Shown: positions 16,585 through 24,302 of the stretch, piece after piece
Numbering within the stretch: position 1 is the stretch's first letter
Layout: each line of letters opens with the position of its first letter
Source: Marivirga aurantiaca
Lineage (GTDB): Bacteria; Bacteroidota; Bacteroidia; Cytophagales; Cyclobacteriaceae
Length of the DNA stretch: 34,882 nt
Assembly: GCF_016679925.1 (NCBI RefSeq)
Contig: NZ_JAEQBW010000019.1
Span: forward strand, 1 to 34,882
Reading direction: 5' to 3'
The notes under the pieces: generated by a model
Databases searched by the model: none
Told to the model about the DNA's origin: nothing
What the model saw: the letters and a program-made list of their open reading frames with translations, nothing else
Translations under genes and position numbers: made by a program

Positions 16585-17664
16585 CTAAAACCCCAAAGTC
16601 AGCTGTTCCACTTCAACTTTCCTTTCTTCCCATTCAAAATTGGAGAGGGAACAGCCCAATAGTCTGATTTTCTGAATGACCGTAAGCTCATCAATTAGCT
16701 GAAGTACAATGTCTTTAAAAACTGTTTCTGTTTCTACCGCAAGAGGAATAGTTTTGCTTCTGGTAATTTGTGTGAAATCATCAAATTTCACTTTTATACT
16801 AATCGTATGCGCTTTGGCATTGGTTTGATCATATCTTTTCCAGCAAGTAGATACAATGAGCAACATCTTCTCTATAATCTCTGATTTGGTGAACACACTT
16901 TCAGAAAATGTATTCTCGGCACCCACAGATTTGCGTATCCTGTTGGGGTTTACTGCTCTGTTATCAATTCCTCTGCATATTTCATAATAGTATTTTCCTT
17001 GTTTCCCAAAGTAAGAGAGCATTTCCGGAAGTGAATAGCGCTTTAAGTCCTTTCCATGGAAAATCCCCATTTTGTGCATTTTTTCTGCAGTCACTTTTCC
17101 AACTCCAAAGAATTTCTTTACCTGAAGTGCCTCAATAAATTTTTCAACCTGATGAGGTTTAATAATGAATATTCCGTCCGGTTTACGATAATCGGAAGCT
17201 ATTTTAGCCAGGAATTTATTAATTGATATACCTGCGGAAGCTGTGAGGCCAATTTCTCTTTTAATGGTTTCTTTAATATCTAAAGCAATTTCAGTGGCTG
17301 TCTCAATACCTTGTTTGTTTTGAGTTACATCAAGATAAGCTTCATCCAGACTTAGTGGCTCCACTAAATCCGTATGTGAATAAAATATTTCCCTAATTTG
17401 ATGACTCAGTTCTTTATATCTTTCAAATCTTGGCTTCACAAAAATCAAATCCTTGCATTTAGCGGCTGCAATTTTGGAAGGCATAGCAGAGAAAACTCCA
17501 AACTTCCTGGCTTCATAGCTGGCAGCTGCTACTACTCCGCGTTCACGGTTTCCTCCCACGGCCACAGCCTTGCCTCGTAAAGCAGGATTATCCATTTGCT
17601 CTACGGAAGCAAAGAATGCATCCATATCTACATGTATAATTTTACGTATGATCAGGTTTTCCAA
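16585..17664 (-). CDS. dinB: DNA polymerase IV (Y-family translesion polymerase)
   Basis: Pol IV copies past DNA lesions with low fidelity. The 359-aa protein has the palm motif D13-M-D15-A-F-F-A-S-V-E with steric-gate F18, YEARKFGV at 50-57, and the catalytic S105-L-D107-E108. A helix-hairpin-helix region (FFGVGKVTAEKM) and a little-finger domain follow. The C-terminus ends in QLTLGF, matching the sliding-clamp binding motif. The start codon at 17664 is TTG: an in-frame stop lies 21 bases upstream and there is no ATG before the DMD motif, so TTG (or CTG at 17655) must be used. No LexA-like box was recognised. It is transcribed divergently from the TldD-like gene. Confidence 0.95.
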   Translation of the reverse strand: MENLIIRKIIHVDMDAFFASVEQMDNPALRGKAVAVGGNRERGVVAAASYEARKFGVFSAMPSKIAAAKCKDLIFVKPRFERYKELSHQIREIFYSHTDLVEPLSLDEAYLDVTQNKQGIETATEIALDIKETIKREIGLTASAGISINKFLAKIASDYRKPDGIFIIKPHQVEKFIEALQVKKFFGVGKVTAEKMHKMGIFHGKDLKRYSLPEMLSYFGKQGKYYYEICRGIDNRAVNPNRIRKSVGAENTFSESVFTKSEIIEKMLLIVSTCWKRYDQTNAKAHTISIKVKFDDFTQITRSKTIPLAVETETVFKDIVLQLIDELTVIQKIRLLGCSLSNFEWEERKVEVEQLTLGF

Positions 17665-17785
17665 TGGTTCTCCGTTTAAAAAGACTTATTACCGCCCGTC
17701 CTATTGCCAATAGCTAAATAGCAATATTAATTACAAATTATAACTGATTTACTAACTAATCCATTCAAAGTTTAAATATAAACAT

Positions 17786-19426
17786 ATGAAGAGAAGAGAT
17801 TTTTTACAATTGACCGGAATGGGAATAGGTGGGGCTTTGCTCACAGTACCCCTTTTGGGAAATGCAGTGGATGTCAATCGACTTTTGGAAATACCAATAG
17901 ACGTGACAGAGAAAAAACGCCTGGCCAATATTGGGCTTAATACTGCCAAAGGCAAGGGAGCATCTTATGCTGATGTTCGTATTGGCAGGTATTTGAACCA
18001 GTATATTTTTACCCGTGAAGATAAACTGCAAAACGCAGTAAATACCGAATCATTTGGTGTAGGCATTCGGGTACTGGCAAATGGCACCTGGGGTTTTGCA
18101 TCAACTAAAGACGTAAGTGAAAAAGGAATTCAGAAAGCAGCGGAAACAGCTGTTGCTATTGCTAAAGCCAACTCAAAAATTCAGACAGAACCCGTAGTTT
18201 TAGCACCTGTTGGTTCTTATGGTGATGTTTCCTGGAAAACACCCCTGGAAAAAAATGCCGTGGCAGTTCCTCTCAAAGAAAAAGTGGATCTATTACTTTC
18301 AGCTAATGCTGAGGCCATCAATAACGGAGCAAATTTTGTCAACAGTGCATTGTTTATGATTAACGAGCAAAAATATTTTGCCAGCACAGAGGGCTCTTAT
18401 ATAGACCAGGATATACACAGAATATGGCCTAATTTTAATGTAACAGCTATTGATCCGGCTAGTGGAAAATATAAAACCAGGGAAGCATTAAGTTCTCCTA
18501 TGGGAATGGGTTTTGAATATTTGGATGGACGTGCAGTAGATAAAAAAGAAGGTCCTGGTGGAACCATGCATTATTATAGCACTTATGACATGATTGAAGA
18601 TGCCGGCCTTGCAGGAAAACAGACAAAAGAAATGTTATCTGCTGATTCCATTAAAGCTGGTAAATATGACCTTGTACTAGATCCTAACCATTTAGGTTTG
18701 ACTATACATGAAAGTGTAGGCCATGCAACGGAATTAGATCGTGTCTTGGGTTATGAAGCCAATTATGCTGGAACAAGTTTTGCCACTTTGGATAAATGGA
18801 AAGGTAAAGATTTTAAATATGGCAGTGATATCGTTAATATTTTTGCCGATAAAACCCAACAAGGTTCATTAGGTGCGGTAGGTTATGATGACGAAGGAGT
18901 AAAAACCAAGAAATGGGATTTGATCAAGAATGGCACATTGGTAAATTACCAGGCAATTCGTGACCAGGCACATATTATTAATGAAGATGAATCCCACGGA
19001 TGTTGCTATGCACAAAGTTGGAATGATGTTCAGTTTCAGCGGATGCCTAATGTATCATTGGCGCCCGGTAAGGAAAAATATAGTCCTGATGATATGATCA
19101 AAGATGTGGAGAAGGGGATTTACATTGTAGGTCGTGGTTCTTATTCTATTGACCAGCAACGTTATAATTTCCAGTTTGGAGGAACCCTATTCTTTGAAAT
19201 AGAGAACGGGAAGATAAAAGGTCCGGTAAATGATGTTGCCTATCAATCCAACACACAGGAATTCTGGAATTCATGTACTAAGATTTGTGATGAAAGTGAT
19301 TATAAAACTTTCGGTTCATTCTTTGACGGCAAGGGCCAACCCTCACAGATAAGTGCTGTATCCCATGGTAGTTCTACTACACGTTTTAACGGTGTAAATG
19401 TGATCAATACCGCTCGTAATATTTAA
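17786..19426 (+). CDS. TldD/PmbA family metalloprotease, Tat-exported
   Basis: TldD proteins pair with TldE/PmbA to form a heterodimeric zinc protease that digests unfolded peptides. This 546-aa member carries the HExxxH motif H308-E309-S-V-G-H313 in the expected place and the family's C-terminal IENGKIKGPV segment. It begins with a twin-arginine signal (KRRDFLQLTG then a hydrophobic stretch), so it should be exported folded, whereas E. coli TldD is cytoplasmic. The third zinc ligand (a Cys near the C-terminus in E. coli TldD) is not obvious here: the equivalent region reads FFDGKGQPSQISAVSHG. The partner gene follows after 25 bases. Confidence 0.93.
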   Translation: MKRRDFLQLTGMGIGGALLTVPLLGNAVDVNRLLEIPIDVTEKKRLANIGLNTAKGKGASYADVRIGRYLNQYIFTREDKLQNAVNTESFGVGIRVLANGTWGFASTKDVSEKGIQKAAETAVAIAKANSKIQTEPVVLAPVGSYGDVSWKTPLEKNAVAVPLKEKVDLLLSANAEAINNGANFVNSALFMINEQKYFASTEGSYIDQDIHRIWPNFNVTAIDPASGKYKTREALSSPMGMGFEYLDGRAVDKKEGPGGTMHYYSTYDMIEDAGLAGKQTKEMLSADSIKAGKYDLVLDPNHLGLTIHESVGHATELDRVLGYEANYAGTSFATLDKWKGKDFKYGSDIVNIFADKTQQGSLGAVGYDDEGVKTKKWDLIKNGTLVNYQAIRDQAHIINEDESHGCCYAQSWNDVQFQRMPNVSLAPGKEKYSPDDMIKDVEKGIYIVGRGSYSIDQQRYNFQFGGTLFFEIENGKIKGPVNDVAYQSNTQEFWNSCTKICDESDYKTFGSFFDGKGQPSQISAVSHGSSTTRFNGVNVINTARNI

Positions 19427-19451
19427 TGTGAAGCTTTAAACTATTTTAAAA

Positions 19452-20768
19452 ATGGCAATATTATCAAAAGAAGAAGCAAAACAGATTTTGCAAAAGGTGA
19501 TGAGCTTTTCTACAGCCGACAGTATGGAAGCGAGCTTATCGGGCAGTAGCCAAGGCAATATCCGTTATGCCAGAAATACAGTATCTACCAGTGGGTACAA
19601 TGAAGATGTGAGTTTAGGCGTAACAGCCAATTTCGGTAAAAAATCAGCCTCATCAACTATCAATGAATTTGATGACGAATCTTTGAAAAAAGTGGTTAAG
19701 CGGGCTGAAGAATTAGCTAAATTAGCTCCTGAAAACCCTGAGTTTATGGAGCCTCTGGGCCCTCAGGAATATAAGGAATCAAAAACTTTCTATCAGAGAA
19801 CAGCAGATATTGAGCCAGAATTTCGGGCGCAAGTAGCTGATAGTAGCATTGGGCCAGCCAAAGCGAAGGATGTTACAGCTGCAGGCTTTCTGGAAGACGG
19901 AGCCGGTTTTTCAAGTATTATGAATAGCAAAGGATTATTTGCTTATTCTAAACGTTCTAACTTGGAATTTACTGTTACTATGCGAACCAATGACGGAACA
20001 GGTTCTGGTTGGGTGACCAGGGATTTTAACGATGTAAGCAGGTTCAATGCGGCTGAAGCTTCCAAAGTGGCTTTAGATAAAGCAGTAATGTCAAGAGATG
20101 CCAAAGCCATTGAGCCTGGTAAATACACAGTAATTTTAGAGCCTGCCGCAGGATCTGATTTATTGCGTAATATGCTCTACAATATGGGAGCACGTCAGGC
20201 GGATGAAGGTAGAAGTTTTTTGGCCAAAAAAGGTGGGGGTAATAAAGTGGGAGAGAAGCTTGTGGATGAAAGAGTGACTATTTACTCAGACCCATTCCAT
20301 GAAGAAGTACCTGCTAATAGCTGGTCAGGAGATGGCTTACCCCGGGAAAAAGTGAGCTGGATAGAAAACGGTGTGGTAAAAAACATGTTTTACAACAGAT
20401 ATTGGGCTGATAAACAGGGTGTAAAACCAGTTCCACCGCCATCCAATGGTATTATGATAGGTGGAGGTGCTACTACTGAAGAATTAATTAAAAGTACTGA
20501 ACGTGGTATTCTCATTACCCGCTTATGGTATATCAGGTCTGTAGATCCGCAAACATTGCTGTATACAGGACTTACCCGCGATGGAACTTTCTATATAGAG
20601 AATGGTAAAATCAAGCATCCGATCAAAAATATGCGATTCAATGAAAGTCCAGTGATTATGTTGAATAATCTGGAAGCATTAGGTCAGCAACAAAGAGTAG
20701 ATGGTAATTTAATTCCGGTGATGAAAATCAGAGACTTTACCTTTACAAGTTTATCTGATGCAGTTTAA
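19452..20768 (+). CDS. TldE/PmbA-like partner of TldD
   Basis: This 438-aa protein has the overall TldD/PmbA fold: N-terminal domain to about 200, EPGKYTVILEP at about 215-230, and a C-terminal RDGTFYIENGKIKHPIKN. It lacks HExxxH (the region reads AAGSDLLRNML), as expected of the non-catalytic TldE half. Unlike its partner it has no signal peptide. That is odd for a partner of a Tat substrate; hitch-hiking export as a folded complex would explain it (inference). It lies 25 bases after the TldD-like gene, and a strong terminator lies 90 bases downstream. Confidence 0.9.
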   Translation: MAILSKEEAKQILQKVMSFSTADSMEASLSGSSQGNIRYARNTVSTSGYNEDVSLGVTANFGKKSASSTINEFDDESLKKVVKRAEELAKLAPENPEFMEPLGPQEYKESKTFYQRTADIEPEFRAQVADSSIGPAKAKDVTAAGFLEDGAGFSSIMNSKGLFAYSKRSNLEFTVTMRTNDGTGSGWVTRDFNDVSRFNAAEASKVALDKAVMSRDAKAIEPGKYTVILEPAAGSDLLRNMLYNMGARQADEGRSFLAKKGGGNKVGEKLVDERVTIYSDPFHEEVPANSWSGDGLPREKVSWIENGVVKNMFYNRYWADKQGVKPVPPPSNGIMIGGGATTEELIKSTERGILITRLWYIRSVDPQTLLYTGLTRDGTFYIENGKIKHPIKNMRFNESPVIMLNNLEALGQQQRVDGNLIPVMKIRDFTFTSLSDAV

Positions 20769-20857
20769 TATTATTTATACTTTTTAGTATAAATGATAAT
20801 TGTTTATAAATGAGCCATGCTTCATGTCTCATCTTGAATTGTAACTTAATAACTTTT

Positions 20858-20895
20858 AAAATAGCGTTCAATTAAATTTGAGCGCTATTTTTTTT
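20858..20895 (+). terminator. Terminator of the TldD/TldE operon
   Basis: A 14-bp stem starts with AAAATAGCG (20858-20866) pairing with CGCTATTTT, has one G-T pair, and is followed by eight T. An additional weaker TTATACT/AGTATAA hairpin precedes it near 20775-20795. Confidence 0.9.
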
Positions 20896-21011
20896 GCTTC
20901 AAACTAGTGGTTCCTTTTCCTTATTTAGGATTTTAGAATAGCCGGTCTTAATATGTTGATAAACAGATTATAATAAGCGATATCTTTCTCAATATTGAAA
21001 CAATTTTTTAC

Positions 21012-21043
21012 TTGACTTAGTAAAGTGAATTTAATTACTTTAG
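21012..21043 (+). promoter_or_regulatory. Promoter with overlapping inverted repeat, upstream of the HTH gene
   Basis: TTG (21012-21014), 21 bases, then TACTTTAG (21036-21043) matches seven of eight positions of the TAnnTTTG -7 element. The inverted repeat TAAAGT (21021-21026) / ACTTTA (21037-21042) sits across the spacer and -7 element, where a repressor could block polymerase. Autoregulation by the downstream HTH protein is inference. Confidence 0.5.
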
Positions 21044-21067
21044 TATTTATAACCAAAATCGTACCCT

Positions 21068-21307
21068 ATGAGATATCTAAACTACTTCCAACGTATTCAA
21101 CTGCTCCACAAACTAATCAAAAGAAGAAATACAGGCAAAGCAGATGAACTTTGTACCAGATTAAATATTTCAAGAAGAACTTTATTTCTCTATCTTGAGC
21201 TATTCAGAGACCATGGAGCCAATATTAAGTTCTGTAGAAAAACAAATACCTATTATTACGAAGAAGAATTCTTTTTTCAGGAATTTTTTTTAGACAGTGC
21301 AATATAA
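21068..21307 (+). CDS. Small HTH transcriptional regulator of the peptide locus
   Basis: A 79-aa protein that is almost entirely one winged-helix/HTH domain of the HTH_11 (DeoR-like N-terminal) type. Helices around residues 7-20 (RIQLLHKLIKRRNTGKADEL) lead into the recognition helix ISRRTLFLYLELFRDHG (about 34-50), followed by a short wing (KFCRKTNTYYYEE). There is no ligand-binding domain. It lies first in the SDP-like cluster, its stop codon falls inside a palindrome, and the precursor gene begins 48 bases later. It is likely to control the precursor and itself. Confidence 0.8.
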   Translation: MRYLNYFQRIQLLHKLIKRRNTGKADELCTRLNISRRTLFLYLELFRDHGANIKFCRKTNTYYYEEEFFFQEFFLDSAI

Positions 21308-21316
21308 TTGCACTGT
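21294..21316. promoter_or_regulatory. 23-base palindrome before the precursor gene (candidate operator or RNA hairpin)
   Basis: The perfect arms ACAGTGCAAT and ATTGCACTGT flank a 3-base spacer and span the HTH gene's stop codon, 40 bases before the precursor ATG. It is the right size and place for a dimeric repressor operator. It could also act as an mRNA hairpin that ends or stabilises a transcript. Confidence 0.6.
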
Positions 21317-21355
21317 ATCACTATACTTTTACAGTCTAACCAAACAAATATAATT

Positions 21356-21694
21356 ATGTCAAACGCAAAACTTAAAAATGGATTTGCAGCACTAGTTATA
21401 GCTGCGGTTTGCTTCGCTAATGTGGCCCTGCATTATGTTCCTGCAAATAATGAAATGGCAGGTGCAGGAGAAGTTGTTTACAAGAGTAGTGTATACGATG
21501 CTGATGGCGCGACATACGCTGCTACTCCAGCGGTAATCCTTACTGCAAGAGCTGCGGCCCTGGTCACCAAAGCAGCAGTGAGATCAGCCGTTGCCTACAC
21601 ATTGGTATGCTCTTTTTGTGGAAATGAACCACAAGAAGAGTTGGCAATTAACTTAGAAGCTGAAAAAGATATGCGTCTTGCTCAGCTAAACTAA
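21356..21694 (+). CDS. Secreted Ala/Val-rich small protein, candidate SDP-like toxin precursor
   Basis: A 112-aa protein with an N-terminal signal (KLKN, then a hydrophobic core at about 10-25). A middle part with NNEMAGAGE follows, then a long Ala/Val-rich amphipathic stretch (about 57-84) ending in C85-S-F-C88-G. The tail is acidic. The architecture is like Bacillus SdpC, in which a hydrophobic, disulphide-bearing peptide is cut from a secreted precursor, but I see no direct sequence match. The call therefore rests on its place before the SdpA-like and SdpB-like genes. The ATG at 21356 is preferred over the in-frame TTG at 21308 because the signal peptide starts there. A hairpin with a T run follows it. 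Confidence 0.65.
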   Translation: MSNAKLKNGFAALVIAAVCFANVALHYVPANNEMAGAGEVVYKSSVYDADGATYAATPAVILTARAAALVTKAAVRSAVAYTLVCSFCGNEPQEELAINLEAEKDMRLAQLN

Positions 21695-21703
21695 GTACAT
21701 CAT

Positions 21704-21731
21704 TCAGGTGGTTTCGACCGCCTGATTTTTC
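21704..21731 (+). terminator. UUCG hairpin terminator/attenuator after the precursor gene
   Basis: TCAGGTGGT (21704-21712) and ACCGCCTGA (21717-21725) form a 9-bp stem with one G-T pair and a very stable TTCG loop, followed by five T. It lies between the precursor and the SdpA-like gene. It probably ends part of the transcription, so the precursor is made in excess over its maturation proteins. Confidence 0.8.
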
Positions 21732-21768
21732 ACTTTCATCTATATAATTGTTTTTAAATATTATTAAA

Positions 21769-22413
21769 ATGAAAATTGAAAATAAAACTACTTTCCTGGC
21801 AATACCTGTTTTGGCAATTTTTCTCTGCTATTGGTTGGTAACAATATTCTACAACCTACCTGATAACTATATAAAACTACAACACCTTGAGGGAGAGAAA
21901 GTGTTTAATTCAGTATTATTCCAGAAATGGTCTTTTTTTGCACCACCCCCAAAACACAATGATAGGCTGTACTATGCATTTCATAGTATAGATTCTGAGG
22001 ATACTATTGTTTTGGAAGCAGCTAAGCCCATTGTCAATTCTAAAAGGGAAAAAGCACCTTTTAATGCCAAATATGAAGTCATTGATTATATCCTAAACAA
22101 TTCGATGATTCAAATCAATGATTTTCTGGTAGATCAACGCAAGAGTATTAAATTTCAATTTCCTGATTCAAGCGAAGATAAGTTTATCCGTCCTTTGATG
22201 GAGTTTACCTGGGATAATCGAGAGTATCTTAAAGCAGTGCAAACTTTGGCGAACTACGGTGAAATTGTTGCTGTCAGAAATAATATTGATTTAACCCGGT
22301 ATAAATATAGATTCTATATCGTCAATGAATCTATTCCGCCTTTCTCAGAAAGAGGGAATATTAAAGATATAGAAAGAAAGCAATCTAAGATTTTTGAATC
22401 ACCATTAATTTAG
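21769..22413 (+). CDS. SdpA-like maturation/export protein
   Basis: A 214-aa protein with one N-terminal membrane segment (about 8-28) and an extracytoplasmic domain. The segment LFQKWSFFAPPPKHNDRLYY (about 50-69) matches the Q-W-FF-P pattern of SdpA and the related DUF5819 proteins. In B. subtilis SdpA works with SdpB to turn pro-SdpC into the active SDP toxin. It is followed at 5 bases by the SdpB-like gene, the same order as in sdpABC, but here the precursor comes first. The ATG at 21769 is chosen over a TTG at 21748. Confidence 0.75.
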   Translation: MKIENKTTFLAIPVLAIFLCYWLVTIFYNLPDNYIKLQHLEGEKVFNSVLFQKWSFFAPPPKHNDRLYYAFHSIDSEDTIVLEAAKPIVNSKREKAPFNAKYEVIDYILNNSMIQINDFLVDQRKSIKFQFPDSSEDKFIRPLMEFTWDNREYLKAVQTLANYGEIVAVRNNIDLTRYKYRFYIVNESIPPFSERGNIKDIERKQSKIFESPLI

Positions 22414-22418
22414 ATGTC

Positions 22419-23330
22419 ATGAAACTGGATGTATCAAGTTTATATCAAAAAAGCAACAGAACCTATGCTTTGGCCTTGCTGCGTGTTATAATTGGTGTGT
22501 TTTTAATCAGAAAAATATTCTTCAATATTACAAGTGGCGAGATACTGTATGGTTCCCAGAGCTTTGTAGCCCACGAGAATATTTTCTTTTTAGGCTTTAT
22601 TGAAATGGGTTCCTGGATTAGGGAATTTCATGCGGAAATTACATTTGTGTTTTCAATCCTGTGCGTTTTCATGATCTTCGGAATTGGAAAGAGGTTGACC
22701 ATTTTCTTTATTTTCCTATTGTTTGAACTTTTTCAAAGAATGAACGGGCTTGTATTGAATGGTGGGGATAATTTAATGAAATTCATATTACTCTATTTGA
22801 TCTTTGCAGATTCGTTCCAATATTTTGTACTAAAAAAAGTAAGCTACCAAAACCAAATTCTTAATAACCTTAATAATTTATTTACCAGGCTTTCAGCTTA
22901 TTCAATACTGATCCATCTTTGCCTGGCCTATTTTGTTTCAGGTATTTTTAAGCTTCATTCTGATGTTTGGTTTAATGGAGTGGCTTCTTACTATACTTTA
23001 TCACTTGAACGCTTCCAGGGAACTCCTTTTAATGAACAATTGGCTCAAAATGGCTACTTCATCACTATCAGTACCTATGGAACCTTATTTCTTGAATTAT
23101 ATTTTCCGGTATTGATCTGGATCAAAAAGATTCGTTATCCACTTATGGTTGCGGGCATACTTTTACATCTTAGTATATTCTCTTTGATGATGATTTACGA
23201 TTTTCAATTTGTATTTATAATGGCCTACTGTTTATTTTTAACCAATAAGGAATGGGAAGTGCTCACACAACGACTTAAGTCTTTAAAATTTGCAGGAAAA
23301 TGGAAAATTCGAAAATTATATCGTATTTAA
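22419..23330 (+). CDS. SdpB-like HTTM membrane protein
   Basis: A 303-aa polytopic membrane protein with about seven hydrophobic helices. It has features of the HTTM (horizontally transferred transmembrane) family: LALLRVIIGVFLIRKI at the start, NGGDNLM at 114-120, and a KLH..VWFNGVASYYTLSLERF loop around 178-199. SdpB of B. subtilis is the HTTM member that, with SdpA, is needed to mature the SDP peptide. A vitamin-K-carboxylase-like fold is known for relatives, but the chemistry here is not known. Its 3' end overlaps the M23 peptidase gene by 31 bases. Confidence 0.8.
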   Translation: MKLDVSSLYQKSNRTYALALLRVIIGVFLIRKIFFNITSGEILYGSQSFVAHENIFFLGFIEMGSWIREFHAEITFVFSILCVFMIFGIGKRLTIFFIFLLFELFQRMNGLVLNGGDNLMKFILLYLIFADSFQYFVLKKVSYQNQILNNLNNLFTRLSAYSILIHLCLAYFVSGIFKLHSDVWFNGVASYYTLSLERFQGTPFNEQLAQNGYFITISTYGTLFLELYFPVLIWIKKIRYPLMVAGILLHLSIFSLMMIYDFQFVFIMAYCLFLTNKEWEVLTQRLKSLKFAGKWKIRKLYRI

Positions 23331-24172
23331 GAGCCTTTTTTGAATTGAAAATATACCGTATATTTTATTTCCTTATATTTTTATATCCGTTGTATGAGCC
23401 TTTTAAGTATGTTTTGTTATTCATCATAGCGGATGTTGTTTATGAAGGGATAGAAAATATTTTTAAAAAGAAACCAGCAAGGGAATTAAGAGAACCTGTC
23501 TTATATCATCCTAATCTGTTTGTACAATCATTTATGCAATTGATAGGGATTGGCTGTAGAACGTTTTATAAGCCACCCAAATCCATTGATTGGCATACTT
23601 TTACCAATACAGCTTCCTTTCAATTGCCATTCAAAGGTAAATGGTATGTGTATAATGGTGGGCTAACTAAAAAGAATTCCCATTCCTGGAGTATCTATAA
23701 TCAGCGTTACGCCTATGATTTTGTCATGATGGATGAAAGTAACAAATCTTATCATGAAGATGCAGGTAAAACGGAAGACTATTATTGTTTTGGAGCAGAG
23801 GTAGTATGCCCTGCTGACGGAAAAGTGATAAAAGTAAATGATGGAATGACTGATTACGATAAGCCCGGAAGTATTAATTATTGGACAAAAGATTTCAGAG
23901 GTAATTTCTTGATGATCAAGCACAACAATAAGGAGTTTAGCTTTATAGCTCATTTTAAATCTAACTCTATACGTGTGAAAGAAGGTCAGGCAGTAAAGCA
24001 GGGAGAATTATTAGGTTATTGTGGTAATTCCGGACATTCAACTGAACCACATATTCATTTTCATGTACAGGACAGCGCTTCTTTTTATTGGGGTGTGGGC
24101 GTTCCCATTAAATTTGCGAGCCTGGAGAATGGATGGTTAAATAATGGCGTAGTGGTAGAAAATAAAAAATAA
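23300..24172 (+). CDS. M23 (LytM-type) metallopeptidase of the SDP-like locus
   Basis: A 290-aa protein with N-terminal hydrophobic segments (about 19-48) that anchor it in the membrane, and a C-terminal M23 domain. The HxH zinc motif is clear (PHIHFHV, H251 and H253), with H218 as the usual active-site His. The first motif is unusual: H128 and D140 (YAYDF) are 12 apart instead of HxxxD, a spacing found in a divergent M23 subgroup. M23 enzymes cut glycyl or peptide cross-links. Here it could process the secreted precursor or open the cell wall. It overlaps the SdpB-like gene, so it belongs to the same operon. Confidence 0.85.
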   Translation: MENSKIISYLRAFFELKIYRIFYFLIFLYPLYEPFKYVLLFIIADVVYEGIENIFKKKPARELREPVLYHPNLFVQSFMQLIGIGCRTFYKPPKSIDWHTFTNTASFQLPFKGKWYVYNGGLTKKNSHSWSIYNQRYAYDFVMMDESNKSYHEDAGKTEDYYCFGAEVVCPADGKVIKVNDGMTDYDKPGSINYWTKDFRGNFLMIKHNNKEFSFIAHFKSNSIRVKEGQAVKQGELLGYCGNSGHSTEPHIHFHVQDSASFYWGVGVPIKFASLENGWLNNGVVVENKK

Positions 24173-24189
24173 AAGATATGAAATAGTCA

Positions 24190-24205
24190 TCCCGGGTACT
24201 CGGGA
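24190..24205. repeat. TCCCG...CGGGA palindrome, copy 4
   Basis: TCCCGGGTACTCGGGA is a near-perfect palindrome in the gap between the M23 gene and the small membrane protein gene. GACAAACCGAG follows and gives a second CTCGG/CCGAG pairing. Confidence 0.55.
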
Positions 24206-24302
24206 CAAACCGAGCATGAATATTAAGAGTAAATGTGACGGTTTTCAGGTATTCTGACAGCTGGACTATTCCATGTGGTAACTTAAAAACAATTATATAC
24301 AC

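Noticed and set aside
21308-21355. Longer start (TTG) for the precursor protein
   Set aside because: The extension adds sixteen residues before a good signal peptide and overlaps the palindrome; the ATG at 21356 fits better.
21748-21768. Longer start (TTG) for the SdpA-like protein
   Set aside because: It lies just after the hairpin T run, and the ATG at 21769 gives a normal membrane-anchor start.
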